Source of the DNA: an uncultured Christensenellaceae bacterium
Lineage (GTDB): Bacteria; Bacillota; Clostridia; Christensenellales; Borkfalkiaceae
Direction: 5' to 3'
Assembly (NCBI GenBank): GCA_910589015.1
Contig: CAJUSA010000009.1
Location: 48,014-94,022, forward strand
Length of the DNA: 46,009 nt
Shown here: positions 8,685 through 18,009 of the stretch, piece by piece
Position numbering within the stretch: position 1 is the first letter of the stretch
How the letters are laid out: the number at the start of each line of letters is the position of its first letter
Made by a program: the position numbers and the translations under genes
The notes under the pieces: model-generated
Database searches by the model: none
The model's input: only the letters and a program-made list of their open reading frames with translations
Told to the model about the DNA's origin: nothing

Positions 8685-8728
8685 GCGTAGCGCTTATAAA
8701 TTTACCGAAGAATGGAAATATAAATACT

Positions 8729-9634
8729 ATGAAGTGTTTGTTCTTATACAACCCGAACAGCGGGGCGGGCACGATCGAAAAAAAGCTCGGTTATATTTGC
8801 CGGACGTTAAAAAAGAAATATGAACAAGTGGACGCGGTGGCAACCGTGAGCGGCGACGATATGACGCAGAAGGCGCGGCAGGGCGCGGCGGAATACGACG
8901 CGATCGTCTTTTCGGGCGGCGACGGTTCGTTTAACCGCGTGTTACAGGGCATCGGAAACAGCGGCGTGCATTTGGGTTATCTGCCCGCAGGCACGGCGAA
9001 CGACGTCGCAAAATCGCTTTGTATTCCCAAAAATATCAAGCGCGCGTTGAAAATCGTCACCGACGGCTGTGTAAAAAATCTCGACTGCATGCTCGTGAAC
9101 GGGTCGCACTATTGTATGTACATAGCTGCGGCGGGCGCGTTCACGCAGGTGACGTATTCCACGCCGCAGAAGTACAAACGCGCGCTCGGCAAGCTGGCGT
9201 ATGCCATCGAAGGGTTGAAAAACAATATGAAACTCGACGTGTTCCCCGTGCGGATCACATGCGGCGATCGCACGATAGAAGATTCCGCTGTGTTCCTGTT
9301 CGTGCTCAACGGGCGGTCGGTGGCGGGATTCCCCGTCAATCGGGACGCAAGCATGGCGGACGGACTGCTCGAAACGGCAGTCGTGCGGCAGGCGCATAAG
9401 CCCAATCTGCGGCAGAAAATCGGGGCGTATTTTTCGATGGCGGCGCTTTTTTTGCGCGGAGTGAAAGTGCGGCGGCGCAATATCGAAACGCTGTACGGTA
9501 AAAAAGTGGAAATTTGCACGCGCGACGACGTGGTGTGGGATTTCGACGGCGAAGAGGGCATTCGCGGTAACATCACGGTGGAAACGCTCGAAGGGCATGT
9601 AAAAATGTTCGTGCCCAAACGAAAAATGGTGTAA
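8729..9634 (+). CDS. dagK: Diacylglycerol kinase-family lipid kinase
   Basis: This is a DagK/YegS/BmrU-type lipid kinase that phosphorylates diacylglycerol or a related lipid, returning DAG from cell-envelope synthesis to phosphatidate. FLYNPNSGAG opens the protein, SGGDGSFNRVLQGIG is the nucleotide-binding motif (GGDGT in most members, Ser here), and YLPAGTANDVAKSL follows. The 301 residues match the family length. DagK normally recycles DAG left by lipoteichoic acid synthesis; Lgt, by contrast, leaves glycerol phosphate. The start ATG lacks a strong Shine-Dalgarno sequence. It is the last gene of the 5573-9634 run. Confidence 0.9.
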   Translation: MKCLFLYNPNSGAGTIEKKLGYICRTLKKKYEQVDAVATVSGDDMTQKARQGAAEYDAIVFSGGDGSFNRVLQGIGNSGVHLGYLPAGTANDVAKSLCIPKNIKRALKIVTDGCVKNLDCMLVNGSHYCMYIAAAGAFTQVTYSTPQKYKRALGKLAYAIEGLKNNMKLDVFPVRITCGDRTIEDSAVFLFVLNGRSVAGFPVNRDASMADGLLETAVVRQAHKPNLRQKIGAYFSMAALFLRGVKVRRRNIETLYGKKVEICTRDDVVWDFDGEEGIRGNITVETLEGHVKMFVPKRKMV

Positions 9635-9644
9635 AACGAAAAAC

Positions 9645-9680
9645 AAAAAAGAGCAGGACTGCGAAGTCCTGCTCTTTTTT
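9645..9680. terminator. Bidirectional terminator
   Basis: GAGCAGGACT (9651-9660) and AGTCCTGCTC (9665-9674) pair perfectly around GCGA, flanked by six As on one side and six Ts on the other. It can serve both the dagK unit and the convergent regulator gene. Confidence 0.93.
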
Positions 9681-9688
9681 CGTACGCA

Positions 9689-10609
9689 TTATTTTTCTTC
9701 GGTGTAGAAAAGGCGGCAGCGTATTCCCTGATTGTAGTCGCCGAATCCGACGCCGAACAAATTGACGCCGCCGCTATGTGCCGAAGAGGCGTTGCGGCAG
9801 TCTACGGAAAAGGCGATGCTGTCGTGCTTTTCAAGCTGCAAGTCGTTGATCGTGGTCGGGCTGAAATACAGCCCTTCGAGAAAGGTTCCTTCTTCGTTGA
9901 TGGAAAGGATTTTCATTCTGCCGTACTGACCGAAATTCACGAACCACCAATCGGGCGTGTATCTGCCCTTGCGGTCGAAGTATTCGCCCGGGCATACATA
10001 CGTTCCGACGTGGATTCCGTTCACGATCAGTTGGATATCGGAAGGGAAGTTCGCGTCGGCGCCCGGCGATTCGCTTGAAATTTCGAACGAGATCTGCAAC
10101 TCGCGCGGTTTCTGGTAGGCGAGCAGTTTATTCGGGAAACGGTAGGTCAGATAGCCGTCCGTATACCAGACGACGTGCGCGTGAAAGCGTTCGGGGTAAG
10201 AAAAGGCTTGCGGATTATCGAGATCGCCGATCAAAGCGTTCGTGTCGGCAAGGCCGCAAGTGGGGTTGATCGAATATTCCGAATATTGTCCGACGTCGAG
10301 CTCGGTTTCGTAATAATTTTCGTTACTCATTTTATCGACAAGCTCAATGAGCATTTTGTCCTCGGTCAGGGAACACAGCTTTTGCATGCCGCGCGAAAAG
10401 GACGACAGACGGATACGGACAAGCCCGCAATCCGAAAGTTTCTGAATGTGCATCGTCAAAGCGCTGTTCGTAAGTTCGAGTTTTTTTGCAAGTTCGTTGA
10501 TGTTCATTTCGCTGCCGTCGTGCAACAGATCTAAAATCTTTAACCGCACGGGCGAGGCAAGGGCTTCGAATAATTTCAGACTTTCCTGTAAGTTATTGAC
10601 GTATATCAT
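9689..10609 (-). CDS. ArsR-type regulator with a C-terminal beta-rich sensor-like domain
   Basis: Residues 1-95 form a winged helix-turn-helix of the ArsR type (FEALASPVRLKILDLL, MNINELAKKLELTNSALTMH). The remaining 210 residues are rich in aromatic residues and predicted beta strands (HAHVVWYTDGYLTYRFPNK, TPDWWFVNFGQYGRMKI) and look like a jelly-roll ligand-binding domain rather than a metal sensor; no ArsR metal-binding Cys cluster is seen. It is divergent from the GH51-led operon with a 193-bp shared region, so it most likely controls that operon in response to an arabinose-containing sugar. The start has AGGTGG just upstream. The effector is not known. Confidence 0.8.
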   Translation of the reverse strand: MIYVNNLQESLKLFEALASPVRLKILDLLHDGSEMNINELAKKLELTNSALTMHIQKLSDCGLVRIRLSSFSRGMQKLCSLTEDKMLIELVDKMSNENYYETELDVGQYSEYSINPTCGLADTNALIGDLDNPQAFSYPERFHAHVVWYTDGYLTYRFPNKLLAYQKPRELQISFEISSESPGADANFPSDIQLIVNGIHVGTYVCPGEYFDRKGRYTPDWWFVNFGQYGRMKILSINEEGTFLEGLYFSPTTINDLQLEKHDSIAFSVDCRNASSAHSGGVNLFGVGFGDYNQGIRCRLFYTEEK

Positions 10610-10666
10610 AGTCCACCTGAGTGAAGTGTATCAATTTTTTCTTTTTTTGTCAAGTGTTTCGTTGTT

Positions 10667-10726
10667 TTGTGAAAGCAAATATTTTTTTGTGAAATTTTTT
10701 CGAAATCTATTGACAGACTTGTGAAA
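10667..10726 (+). promoter_or_regulatory. Three TTGTGAAA direct repeats, candidate operator
   Basis: TTGTGAAA occurs at 10667-10674, 10687-10694 and 10719-10726. The first two are 20 bp apart (about two helical turns) and the third lies inside the spacer of the arabinan operon promoter. They are candidates for binding by the divergent ArsR-type regulator. Confidence 0.5.
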
Positions 10727-10738
10727 GTGTGTTATACT
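10710..10738 (+). promoter_or_regulatory. Promoter of the arabinan operon
   Basis: TTGACA (10710-10715) and TATACT (10733-10738) are separated by 17 bases. The predicted transcript start near 10745 falls at the left arm of an inverted repeat, TTGAGC (10743-10748) with GCTCAA (10769-10774), which could be a second operator. Confidence 0.85.
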
Positions 10739-10802
10739 CTCATTGAGCATTAAAGATAAATATTGAACGCTCAACATAAACATTTAACAAAACGGTGCTA
10801 TC

Positions 10803-12308
10803 ATGAAAAAGAAAATCATCGTCAACAAGGAATATACCGTCGGCACGATCGAGCCCGAACTGTGGGGCAGTTTCATCGAACATATGGGGCGGGCGGTTTA
10901 CGGCGGGATCTATGAACCGACGCACATGTGCGCAAACGAAAAGGGGTTCCGCCAAGACGTGCTGGCGGCGGTGAAAGAACTGCGCGTTCCCCTGATCCGT
11001 TATCCGGGCGGGAATTTCCTTTCGGGATACAACTGGCGTGACGGCGTAGGAAAAAACCGCCCCGTAAAGCTCGATCTTGCCTGGGGGCAGCTGGAACCCA
11101 ATCACGTCGGGTTGCATGAGTTTTACGACTGGGCAACCGAAGCGGGCGCCGACGTCATGATGAGCGTCAATCTCGGCACGGGCACGCCCAAAGACGCCGC
11201 CGAACTCATCGAATATTGCAACATCGAAAAGGGGACGCAGCTTTCCGATATGCGTCGGGCAAACGGACGGGAAAAGCCGTTCGGCATTAAAACGTGGTGT
11301 ATCGGCAACGAAATGGACGGCGACTGGCAGATTTGCGCGTTGACTGCCGAAGAATACGGGCGCAAGGCGGCCGAAACCGCCAAAATGATGAAATGGGTCG
11401 ATAAGGATATCCGTCTGATCGTGTGCGGCTCTTCCACGCCCGATCTTAATACCTATCCCGAGTGGGACAGAGTGGTGCTGCAACACACCTATGATTACGT
11501 CGATTATCTGTCGTTGCACCGTTATTATACTTACACGCCTTCGGGCAACGAGTGGGATCTCATGAGTTCGCATACCGATCTCGACGCGTTTATCAAGACG
11601 GTTGCGGCGACTGCCGATTACGTCCGCGCCTATAAGCGCAGTAAAAAACGCATGAAACTTTCGCTCGACGAGTGGAACGTGTGGCACACCAAGCCCACCG
11701 TGTGCAATCCCGACGTGCATAACGATATCAACGAAGAAAAATGGACGATCGGACCGCGCCGTCTGGAAATGGTGTATGACCTTGCCGATGCGATTACGTT
11801 CGGCGGCATGATCTGCACGCTCATCAACAATGCCGATTGCGTAAAAGCGGGTTGTTTGGCGCAACTTGTTAATGTGATCGCCCCGATTATGACGCAGAAG
11901 AACGGCGGAATGTTCAAACAGAGCATTTATTATCCCTATCTGTTGGCGTTGCGTTACGCGCACGGGACGGCGTTGCGGTTGAAGATCTGCGCGGACAAGA
12001 GGGAATCGGTTTACGGCGATTCCGAACCCGTTTATGCGGCTTGCGCCTATGAGAACGGAACGTATCGCATATTCGTCATCAATAAGTCCGAACGCGAAGA
12101 AGATTATACCTTCGATTTTCAGGTAACGCCCGTTATTATGACGGGGCGCACGGTGATCACGGGGAACTTGCATGATCATAACGATTTTTCGCACCCCGAT
12201 ACCGTTGTACCGCGCGAAGAACGGTGTGGACAAACGTGTGCAGCCGAACATGCCGTTCGGCTGCCTGCTTACAGCATAACGCTGTTTTTGTTCCGCGAAG
12301 AAAAATAA
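10803..12308 (+). CDS. abfA: Intracellular alpha-L-arabinofuranosidase, GH51
   Basis: This enzyme releases terminal alpha-L-arabinofuranosyl residues from arabino-oligosaccharides. The 501-residue protein has the GH51 plan: an N-terminal TIM barrel with RYPGGNFLSGYNWRDGVG, acid/base Glu170 in CIGNEMDGDW and nucleophile Glu290 in LSLDEWNVWH, then a C-terminal beta domain. There is no signal peptide, so it acts in the cytoplasm on sugars brought in by the importer encoded next. It is the first gene of an operon running to 20784. The ribosome binding site is weak (GGTG). Confidence 0.95.
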   Translation: MKKKIIVNKEYTVGTIEPELWGSFIEHMGRAVYGGIYEPTHMCANEKGFRQDVLAAVKELRVPLIRYPGGNFLSGYNWRDGVGKNRPVKLDLAWGQLEPNHVGLHEFYDWATEAGADVMMSVNLGTGTPKDAAELIEYCNIEKGTQLSDMRRANGREKPFGIKTWCIGNEMDGDWQICALTAEEYGRKAAETAKMMKWVDKDIRLIVCGSSTPDLNTYPEWDRVVLQHTYDYVDYLSLHRYYTYTPSGNEWDLMSSHTDLDAFIKTVAATADYVRAYKRSKKRMKLSLDEWNVWHTKPTVCNPDVHNDINEEKWTIGPRRLEMVYDLADAITFGGMICTLINNADCVKAGCLAQLVNVIAPIMTQKNGGMFKQSIYYPYLLALRYAHGTALRLKICADKRESVYGDSEPVYAACAYENGTYRIFVINKSEREEDYTFDFQVTPVIMTGRTVITGNLHDHNDFSHPDTVVPREERCGQTCAAEHAVRLPAYSITLFLFREEK

Positions 12309-12334
12309 GTATAGCGAAGGGAGGGAAATTCAAC

Positions 12335-13750
12335 ATGAAAAAGAACAAAACCAAAGTCATTGCGCCGATTTTATTGTCGGGCGTCATGGTTGCCGCCGTG
12401 TGCGGCGGGTGCGCGGGCAGACCGCCTGCTGCCGACAATCTCGATCTTTCGATTTCGATCGAGAGCATTCAGGCGAAATACGACGCAAGTCTTTACGAGT
12501 ACGGCGGCGAACCCGTTACGATCAGAATGTCGCACTGGGATTCCGACGGCGCCACGCTCGAACGGGCGGTGCTCGAAACGTTGCTCACGGCGTTTAAGAA
12601 CCGCTATCCGACCATCGAGGTCAAGCTCGATATTATCAGCGATTACGAAAATACTTACGCGACGAATATCGCCACCGACGATTTGCACGACGTGTTCATG
12701 GTTTCGGACGGTGTGTTCACGAACTGGTCGACGGGCGGCAAGATGGTCAATTTAACGCCGTATATTCAGGCGAGCGAGCTGGTCGATACGGACGGCATGT
12801 ATGAATCGGTCGTCACGCGCTATCAATACGATTCCGTTACGGGGCTGACGGGCAGCGGCGCGCAACTCGTGATGCCGCGCGATATTTCCGCGCACGTCAT
12901 GTATTATAATAAAGATTACTTTGCTGAAAAGGGCGTGCAGGCGCCGCCTTCCGACCGCATCATGACATTAGACGAGGCCGTTACGATGTGGCAGGCGCTG
13001 ACCGAGCGCGACGGCGCGGGCAATATCGACGTTTACGGCGTCGCGGGAATCGAGATGGAAGGGCTTGTATGGTCGGCGGGCGGCGATTTCTTAAACGACA
13101 GCCGCACGGGATTTCCCACCGATCCGAACGATCTGAACGCGTTGAAAAAGGCATACGGCTTTTTACAGGACGCCTATTTCAAATACGAAGTCACGCCGCC
13201 GAGCGAGTTCAGCTCGGGCATGGACCCCACGACGCTGTTCTCGCAACAAAGAGTGGCAACCGTTATCGGCGGCAGCTGGAACGTGTCTTCCTTCCGTACG
13301 CTTTCCTTCGACTGGGATATCGCGTACGCGCCTGCCTTCCCCGAAAATCCCACGCATAACTCGTGGTCGGGTTCGGTCGGCTATGCCATCAGCAATGCCT
13401 GCAAGAACAAGGAAGCCGCCTGGAAACTGGTGGAATACGTCGGTTCGAAAGAGGGGCAGGAAATCCTTTCGGCAACGGGATTTCAGTTCCCGCTCTATGA
13501 AAGCATCGGGCTTTCCGAAGAGTATCTCAAACGCGAATCGCAGTTAAAGCCGAACAATTACGAGGTGTTTATCCATTCCGTTGCCGAACAGCCTGCGGGC
13601 ACCTGGATGTACACGAAGAGCACGCAGTGGAAAGAACTCGGTTACGACATGTTCTCGGAATACATTCTCGATAAAAACGAGAACAACCGCTGGACGATCG
13701 AAAAATTTTTGGAAAGAGTAAAGAGCGCGGTAAATCAGTATCTGGCATAA
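12335..13750 (+). CDS. ABC sugar-binding lipoprotein (arabinan locus)
   Basis: This is an extracellular solute-binding protein of family 1 (MalE-like), 471 residues. It has a lipoprotein signal peptide with likely lipidated Cys26 (AAVCGGC). The typical fold features are ITIRMSHWD-like strand 1 (VTIRMSHWDSDGATLERAVL), DVFMVSDGVFTNW and a late GSWNVSSFRTLSFDWDIAYA segment. The start ATG 12335 is set by GAAGGGAGGG upstream; an in-frame start at 12224 lies inside the GH51 gene and is not needed. The substrate is inferred to be arabino-oligosaccharide from the operon. Confidence 0.92.
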   Translation: MKKNKTKVIAPILLSGVMVAAVCGGCAGRPPAADNLDLSISIESIQAKYDASLYEYGGEPVTIRMSHWDSDGATLERAVLETLLTAFKNRYPTIEVKLDIISDYENTYATNIATDDLHDVFMVSDGVFTNWSTGGKMVNLTPYIQASELVDTDGMYESVVTRYQYDSVTGLTGSGAQLVMPRDISAHVMYYNKDYFAEKGVQAPPSDRIMTLDEAVTMWQALTERDGAGNIDVYGVAGIEMEGLVWSAGGDFLNDSRTGFPTDPNDLNALKKAYGFLQDAYFKYEVTPPSEFSSGMDPTTLFSQQRVATVIGGSWNVSSFRTLSFDWDIAYAPAFPENPTHNSWSGSVGYAISNACKNKEAAWKLVEYVGSKEGQEILSATGFQFPLYESIGLSEEYLKRESQLKPNNYEVFIHSVAEQPAGTWMYTKSTQWKELGYDMFSEYILDKNENNRWTIEKFLERVKSAVNQYLA

Positions 13751-13759
13751 GGGGGGAAT

Positions 13760-14713
13760 ATGGAAACGTTGCATATACGGGAACGCGTTGCGCCTTCCGA
13801 AGTGCCGAACATGCCGCCGCCCGAAAAAAAGCGCATGAGCCGTGCGCGCAGAAGCGAATATTTCTGGGGCTGGGTGTTTATTCTGCCTCTTTGCGTCGGG
13901 TTTCTGCTCTTCACTGCATTTCCGCTCTTGGTTTCGTTCTACTTTTCTTTTACGGAATACGATTTGTTTCATGCGCCCGTATGGGTGGGGTTTGCGAACT
14001 TTGCGGAACTGTTTCGGGATACCTTTTTCCTGCGCGGATTGCTGAACGCGCTCGTATACACGATCGGCGTGCCCGTCGGGGCGATGCTGGCACTTGTGCT
14101 TGCCTCGCTGCTCGTGCATATCACAAGGGGTTCGCTTGTGCTGCGCATGATCTTCTACCTGCCCACGATTTGCGGCACGGTGGCGATCACGTTTATCTGG
14201 CAATGGATGTACGCGCCGACCTACGGGATCCTTGCGAACTTTATGAAAGCGCTCGGCATGAAACCGATTGCCTTTTTGTCGTCGGGCTGGATCATGCTCT
14301 CGATGATCGTCATGGGCATCTGGTCGGGCATGGGCGTCAGCGTGTTGCTGTTCTATTCGGCGCTGCACAACGTTTCGCGCACGCTGTACGATGCGGCGTC
14401 GCTGGACGGCGCGAACGCCTTTCAAAAGTTTATCCATATCACGTTGCCAGGCGTTTCGCCCGTGCTCTTTTATATTCTGATCACGGGGATCCTCGGTTCC
14501 TTTCAGGCGTTTACGAACTTTCAGGTCATGACGAACGACGCGATCAATTACAATAACGTCATGCCCGTCTGGTGGATCTATAAATTTACGGGCACCTACG
14601 GTTACCGCTACGGCTATGCCTCGGCGCTCGGGTTGGTGCTGGGCATCATACTCATCGTCATATCCGCGGTGCAGTTTATCGTATCGAAATTCTGGGTGAA
14701 GTACGATTCGTAA
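13760..14713 (+). CDS. ABC sugar permease, MalF/UgpA type
   Basis: This is one of two membrane subunits of the importer fed by the 12335 binding protein. It has 317 residues with six predicted membrane helices and the EAA-loop motif DAASLDGANAFQKFIHITLP (about residues 213-232) that contacts the ATPase. GGGGG precedes the start nine bases after the binding protein. No ATPase gene follows, so a shared MsmK-type ATPase encoded elsewhere is expected. Confidence 0.93.
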   Translation: METLHIRERVAPSEVPNMPPPEKKRMSRARRSEYFWGWVFILPLCVGFLLFTAFPLLVSFYFSFTEYDLFHAPVWVGFANFAELFRDTFFLRGLLNALVYTIGVPVGAMLALVLASLLVHITRGSLVLRMIFYLPTICGTVAITFIWQWMYAPTYGILANFMKALGMKPIAFLSSGWIMLSMIVMGIWSGMGVSVLLFYSALHNVSRTLYDAASLDGANAFQKFIHITLPGVSPVLFYILITGILGSFQAFTNFQVMTNDAINYNNVMPVWWIYKFTGTYGYRYGYASALGLVLGIILIVISAVQFIVSKFWVKYDS

Positions 14714-14726
14714 AGGGGGGGACAAC

Positions 14727-15596
14727 ATGGAAAAGACAATTTCATCGTCCGAAAAGCGCTATAAAGCCAAGCGGATCGTCTTTACGGTCATACGGTACGC
14801 GATCCTCGTCTTCTTTGCGATCCTCTTCTTTATTCCGTTTCTGTTCGCGCTTTCCACCTCGCTGACGACGCCCTTCGGGATCTACGAAAAGGGCTATAAC
14901 TGGCTGTGGCATGCAATCGATTTTTCGAATTATACCCGTCTCTTCCGCGAATACAACATTCTCGGCGGGTTTGCGAATACGCTGCTCTATATTCTGCCGC
15001 CCATTATTTTAGGCGTTTTTACGAGCGCCATGGCGGGTTACGGGTTCGCGCGGTTGCGCTTTCCCGGGCGGAATATCATGTTCTTTTTGTTGCTCTCGTG
15101 CGTGGTCTTGCCGGGGATCATCACGCTCATTCCCTCGTATGTGCTGTTTGCGAGCGTATACAAATGGGCGAATACGCCGTGGCCCATCATCGTGCCGGGC
15201 TGTTTCGGTTCGGCGCTCACGATGTTCTTTATCAGGCAGTTTTTCCTGACCCTGCCGAGAGAGCTCGAGGACGCCGCCATGTTAGACGGGCTGAACTGGT
15301 GGGGAATCTTTCTGCGGATCGCGCTGCCGCTTGCCACGCCCGTGCTCATCACGCAGTTCATTCTCTCGTTTAACGGCGCGTATAACGACTATCTCGGCCC
15401 GTTGCTCTACGTCGGCACGGTCGATAAATATAAGACGTTGCAGCTCATTCTTGCGACCGTATCCACGGTGCGCAACAAACAGTATACGCTCATGATGGCG
15501 GGTGCGATCGTGGCGTTGCTGCCTACGTTCGTGATCTACCTTCTCGCGCAGAAAACCTTCGTGGAAGGGATCGTAATGACAGGTATAAAGGGGTAA
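14727..15596 (+). CDS. ABC sugar permease, MalG/UgpE type
   Basis: This is the second membrane subunit, 289 residues and six helices, with the EAA motif LEDAAMLDGLNWWGIFLRIA and the C-terminal KTFVEGIVMTGIKG ending typical of the MalG group. It lies 13 bases after the first permease, with AAAGGGGGG as the ribosome binding site. Confidence 0.93.
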   Translation: MEKTISSSEKRYKAKRIVFTVIRYAILVFFAILFFIPFLFALSTSLTTPFGIYEKGYNWLWHAIDFSNYTRLFREYNILGGFANTLLYILPPIILGVFTSAMAGYGFARLRFPGRNIMFFLLLSCVVLPGIITLIPSYVLFASVYKWANTPWPIIVPGCFGSALTMFFIRQFFLTLPRELEDAAMLDGLNWWGIFLRIALPLATPVLITQFILSFNGAYNDYLGPLLYVGTVDKYKTLQLILATVSTVRNKQYTLMMAGAIVALLPTFVIYLLAQKTFVEGIVMTGIKG

Positions 15597-15600
15597 AAAC

Positions 15601-17997
15601 ATGAAAAAATCAAAGGCAGTACTGGGGGTAGTCATGGCGGCGGTTCTTTCGGGAACGGCGCTCGCGGGGTGCGGCACGCCCGTTCAGCCGAATAAACCGG
15701 GCGACGACGTCGGAACCAAGTTCGATCTGCCCGACGCGCCCGAAGGGGCGGTCATCGAGGCGGACGGAAACAAGGCGCTTGCGGCGGGCGGATACCGTCT
15801 GGATTTCGTCAAGACGGGGGACGCTTACGGCATAAACGTCGTCGACGCGTCGGCGTTTACGGCGGCGGTCGGCTTCCAGAACGAAACGCCCGCCATACTC
15901 AACGTAAGAGGACCCGCGACGACGCTGCTCGGCTCGTTCGACGAATCTTCGTTTTCGGCGGGGTACGCAACGGTTGCCGAACGCGATTACGGCTATCTTG
16001 CCCGCGCCACCGTCACGACGGAAAAGGGCAGCAGCGTGCTCTTCGAGGACGCCTATTACATTTCCGCGGGCGGCAGTTTTGCGGTCAGCCGCCGCACGGA
16101 AGTCGTCACGGCAAACGCCAAGGATCTGGGTTTTCAAACCGTTTATTCCATTGCCGACGCGGGCAAATCGAAAAAGTATTCCGATTTCGATTACTTTATC
16201 CCCGCGATCCTCTATAAGGATTCGCAGGATATGGTAAACGGCGCGATCGCGTCCAATCTCAATCTCGACAAAATGTACGTCAAGGAAACGCGCACGGGGT
16301 TACCGCTTTCCATGCTGCGGAACAAGTCGAACGGCAGATCGGTCGCCATTGCGCACCTCGAACCGAAGATCAGCGTAAACGGCGAGATCGGCGGCGGGTT
16401 CAACGGCACGGTCAACAACAAATTGCAGTTCGGGGCGATCGGGTACACAATCAACAAGGGCGTTTCAGTCGATTTCTGCTATCCTTCTTCCGAAGGCCCC
16501 ACGACCTACGACGCGGGCTCGGGCTGGGCGAAGGTCTACCATAAAATGGAAGAAAAAAACGTGCAGGAATATAAACTCTCGATCCTGCCCGAAACCGAAG
16601 ATAGTTACGCGAAGTCGATGACTGAAACCTTCAAAGCGGCGTACAATGCGGAAACGCCCGCGATTGCCGACGACGTCGAGATCGACAAAATCTACGATTA
16701 CAATATCGAAGTGTTCGAGGATACTTACAAAGAATTCGGCACGGGCGCGCAAAAGGCGGCCGGCGTCCCCTGGAGTATCAGCCTGAAAAACGGAAACACC
16801 GTCGAATATTCCTTCCAGATGGGGTTCGTCGGGCAGCAGATCGCAGTCGGGTATCATCTCATGAGTCAGGGGTTTGCAAAGGGCGAAAAGAGTCTTGTGG
16901 AAAAGGGTAAGACGATCGTCGATTTCTGGACTTCCCCGAAGATCATGAGCGACAAGGTGCCCGTTGTGTGGTGGGATCCCCGCGATAACGAATCGGCGGG
17001 GCAGTCGCGCGGCTATCCTTCCTTCCTGCGCTGTTTCGTGGACGGCGCGGAAGGCATGATCGACGCGTGCAAAGTCGGCGCGGCGAACGGGCTCGATATC
17101 ACGCAGTGGCGCAACGCGGTCGTGAAGATCGGCGATTTCCTTGTGGAAAACCAGAACGACGACGGTTCGTATTACCGCGCTTATAACACGAACGGCACGG
17201 TTTGCACCGATACTTCGGATAACCGCTATCAGGGCACTTCCAAACGCAACACGCCCGTCGCCGTGCGCTTTCTTGCCAAGATGTATGAATTTACGGGCGA
17301 AGAAAAATACAAGAGTGCGGCGCTCAAAGCGGCGGATTACAGCTACGACGTCCTCTATAAAGGGCTTGAAAAGTATGTGGGCGGCACGCCCGATAACCCC
17401 AACACGGTTGATAAAGAGGCGTCGATCTATGCCATGTACTGTTTTAACGCGGCATATTCGCTGACGAACGAAGAAAAATATCTCGAAGCGGCGCAGCACG
17501 GCGCGGTGTCCGCCATGAGCTGGGTTTACTGTTACGACTTCGCCTGCCCGTCGTCTTCGGACAATATGCCGATGAATCCCTTTACGGAAGGCGGCGTTTC
17601 GGGGTTCTCGATCATTGCCACGGGGCATTCGGCGGCGGATAACTTCTCGGCGTATATGTACTTCGAAATGTATAAATTATATATTTATACGGGCGATGCA
17701 TTCTATCTGCATGCGGCGCAGTTCTTGCAGAACAATACCAAACTGAGCACCGACTACAAGGGCGAGCACGGCTGGAAATACCGCGCGATGGGTCCCGAAG
17801 CGTCGGTGGTGTGCGAATTCTCGTTCGGCACGGTGGGCGTGTGGCTACCGTGGTCGGGCATTGCGAATATCGAACCCGTTGCCAACATGCGTCTGGCGTT
17901 CGGAAATGCCGATATCGCAAACATAACGGCGGATCGCGCCGCTCTTGCCGAAACGCTCGCAGCATACGGCAACGGCGGAAGATTAAATAAACTATAA
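15601..17997 (+). CDS. Large lipoprotein resembling an alpha/alpha-barrel glycosidase, family not recognised
   Basis: A 798-residue exported lipoprotein (ALAGC, lipidated Cys24). Residues about 45-340 are beta-rich and could be a sandwich domain. Residues about 370-790 are helical with repeated Trp/Tyr/Gly-rich turns (VVWWDPRDNESAGQSRGYPS, LVENQNDDGSYYRAYN, WVYCYDFACPSS), as in six-hairpin (alpha/alpha) barrels of GH88/105/127-like enzymes. I cannot place it in a named family. It follows the permease by four bases and belongs to the arabinan operon, so it may cleave a side chain of arabinan or a related glycan at the cell surface. Candidate acids are in DPRDNES and NDDGSYY; this is inference. 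Confidence 0.75.
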   Translation: MKKSKAVLGVVMAAVLSGTALAGCGTPVQPNKPGDDVGTKFDLPDAPEGAVIEADGNKALAAGGYRLDFVKTGDAYGINVVDASAFTAAVGFQNETPAILNVRGPATTLLGSFDESSFSAGYATVAERDYGYLARATVTTEKGSSVLFEDAYYISAGGSFAVSRRTEVVTANAKDLGFQTVYSIADAGKSKKYSDFDYFIPAILYKDSQDMVNGAIASNLNLDKMYVKETRTGLPLSMLRNKSNGRSVAIAHLEPKISVNGEIGGGFNGTVNNKLQFGAIGYTINKGVSVDFCYPSSEGPTTYDAGSGWAKVYHKMEEKNVQEYKLSILPETEDSYAKSMTETFKAAYNAETPAIADDVEIDKIYDYNIEVFEDTYKEFGTGAQKAAGVPWSISLKNGNTVEYSFQMGFVGQQIAVGYHLMSQGFAKGEKSLVEKGKTIVDFWTSPKIMSDKVPVVWWDPRDNESAGQSRGYPSFLRCFVDGAEGMIDACKVGAANGLDITQWRNAVVKIGDFLVENQNDDGSYYRAYNTNGTVCTDTSDNRYQGTSKRNTPVAVRFLAKMYEFTGEEKYKSAALKAADYSYDVLYKGLEKYVGGTPDNPNTVDKEASIYAMYCFNAAYSLTNEEKYLEAAQHGAVSAMSWVYCYDFACPSSSDNMPMNPFTEGGVSGFSIIATGHSAADNFSAYMYFEMYKLYIYTGDAFYLHAAQFLQNNTKLSTDYKGEHGWKYRAMGPEASVVCEFSFGTVGVWLPWSGIANIEPVANMRLAFGNADIANITADRAALAETLAAYGNGGRLNKL

Positions 17998-18009
17998 GGG
18001 GTAACAAAC

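Noticed and set aside
10740..12251. A 503-codon open frame on the minus strand
   Set aside because: It is antisense to the clearly recognised GH51 gene, with no independent signals.
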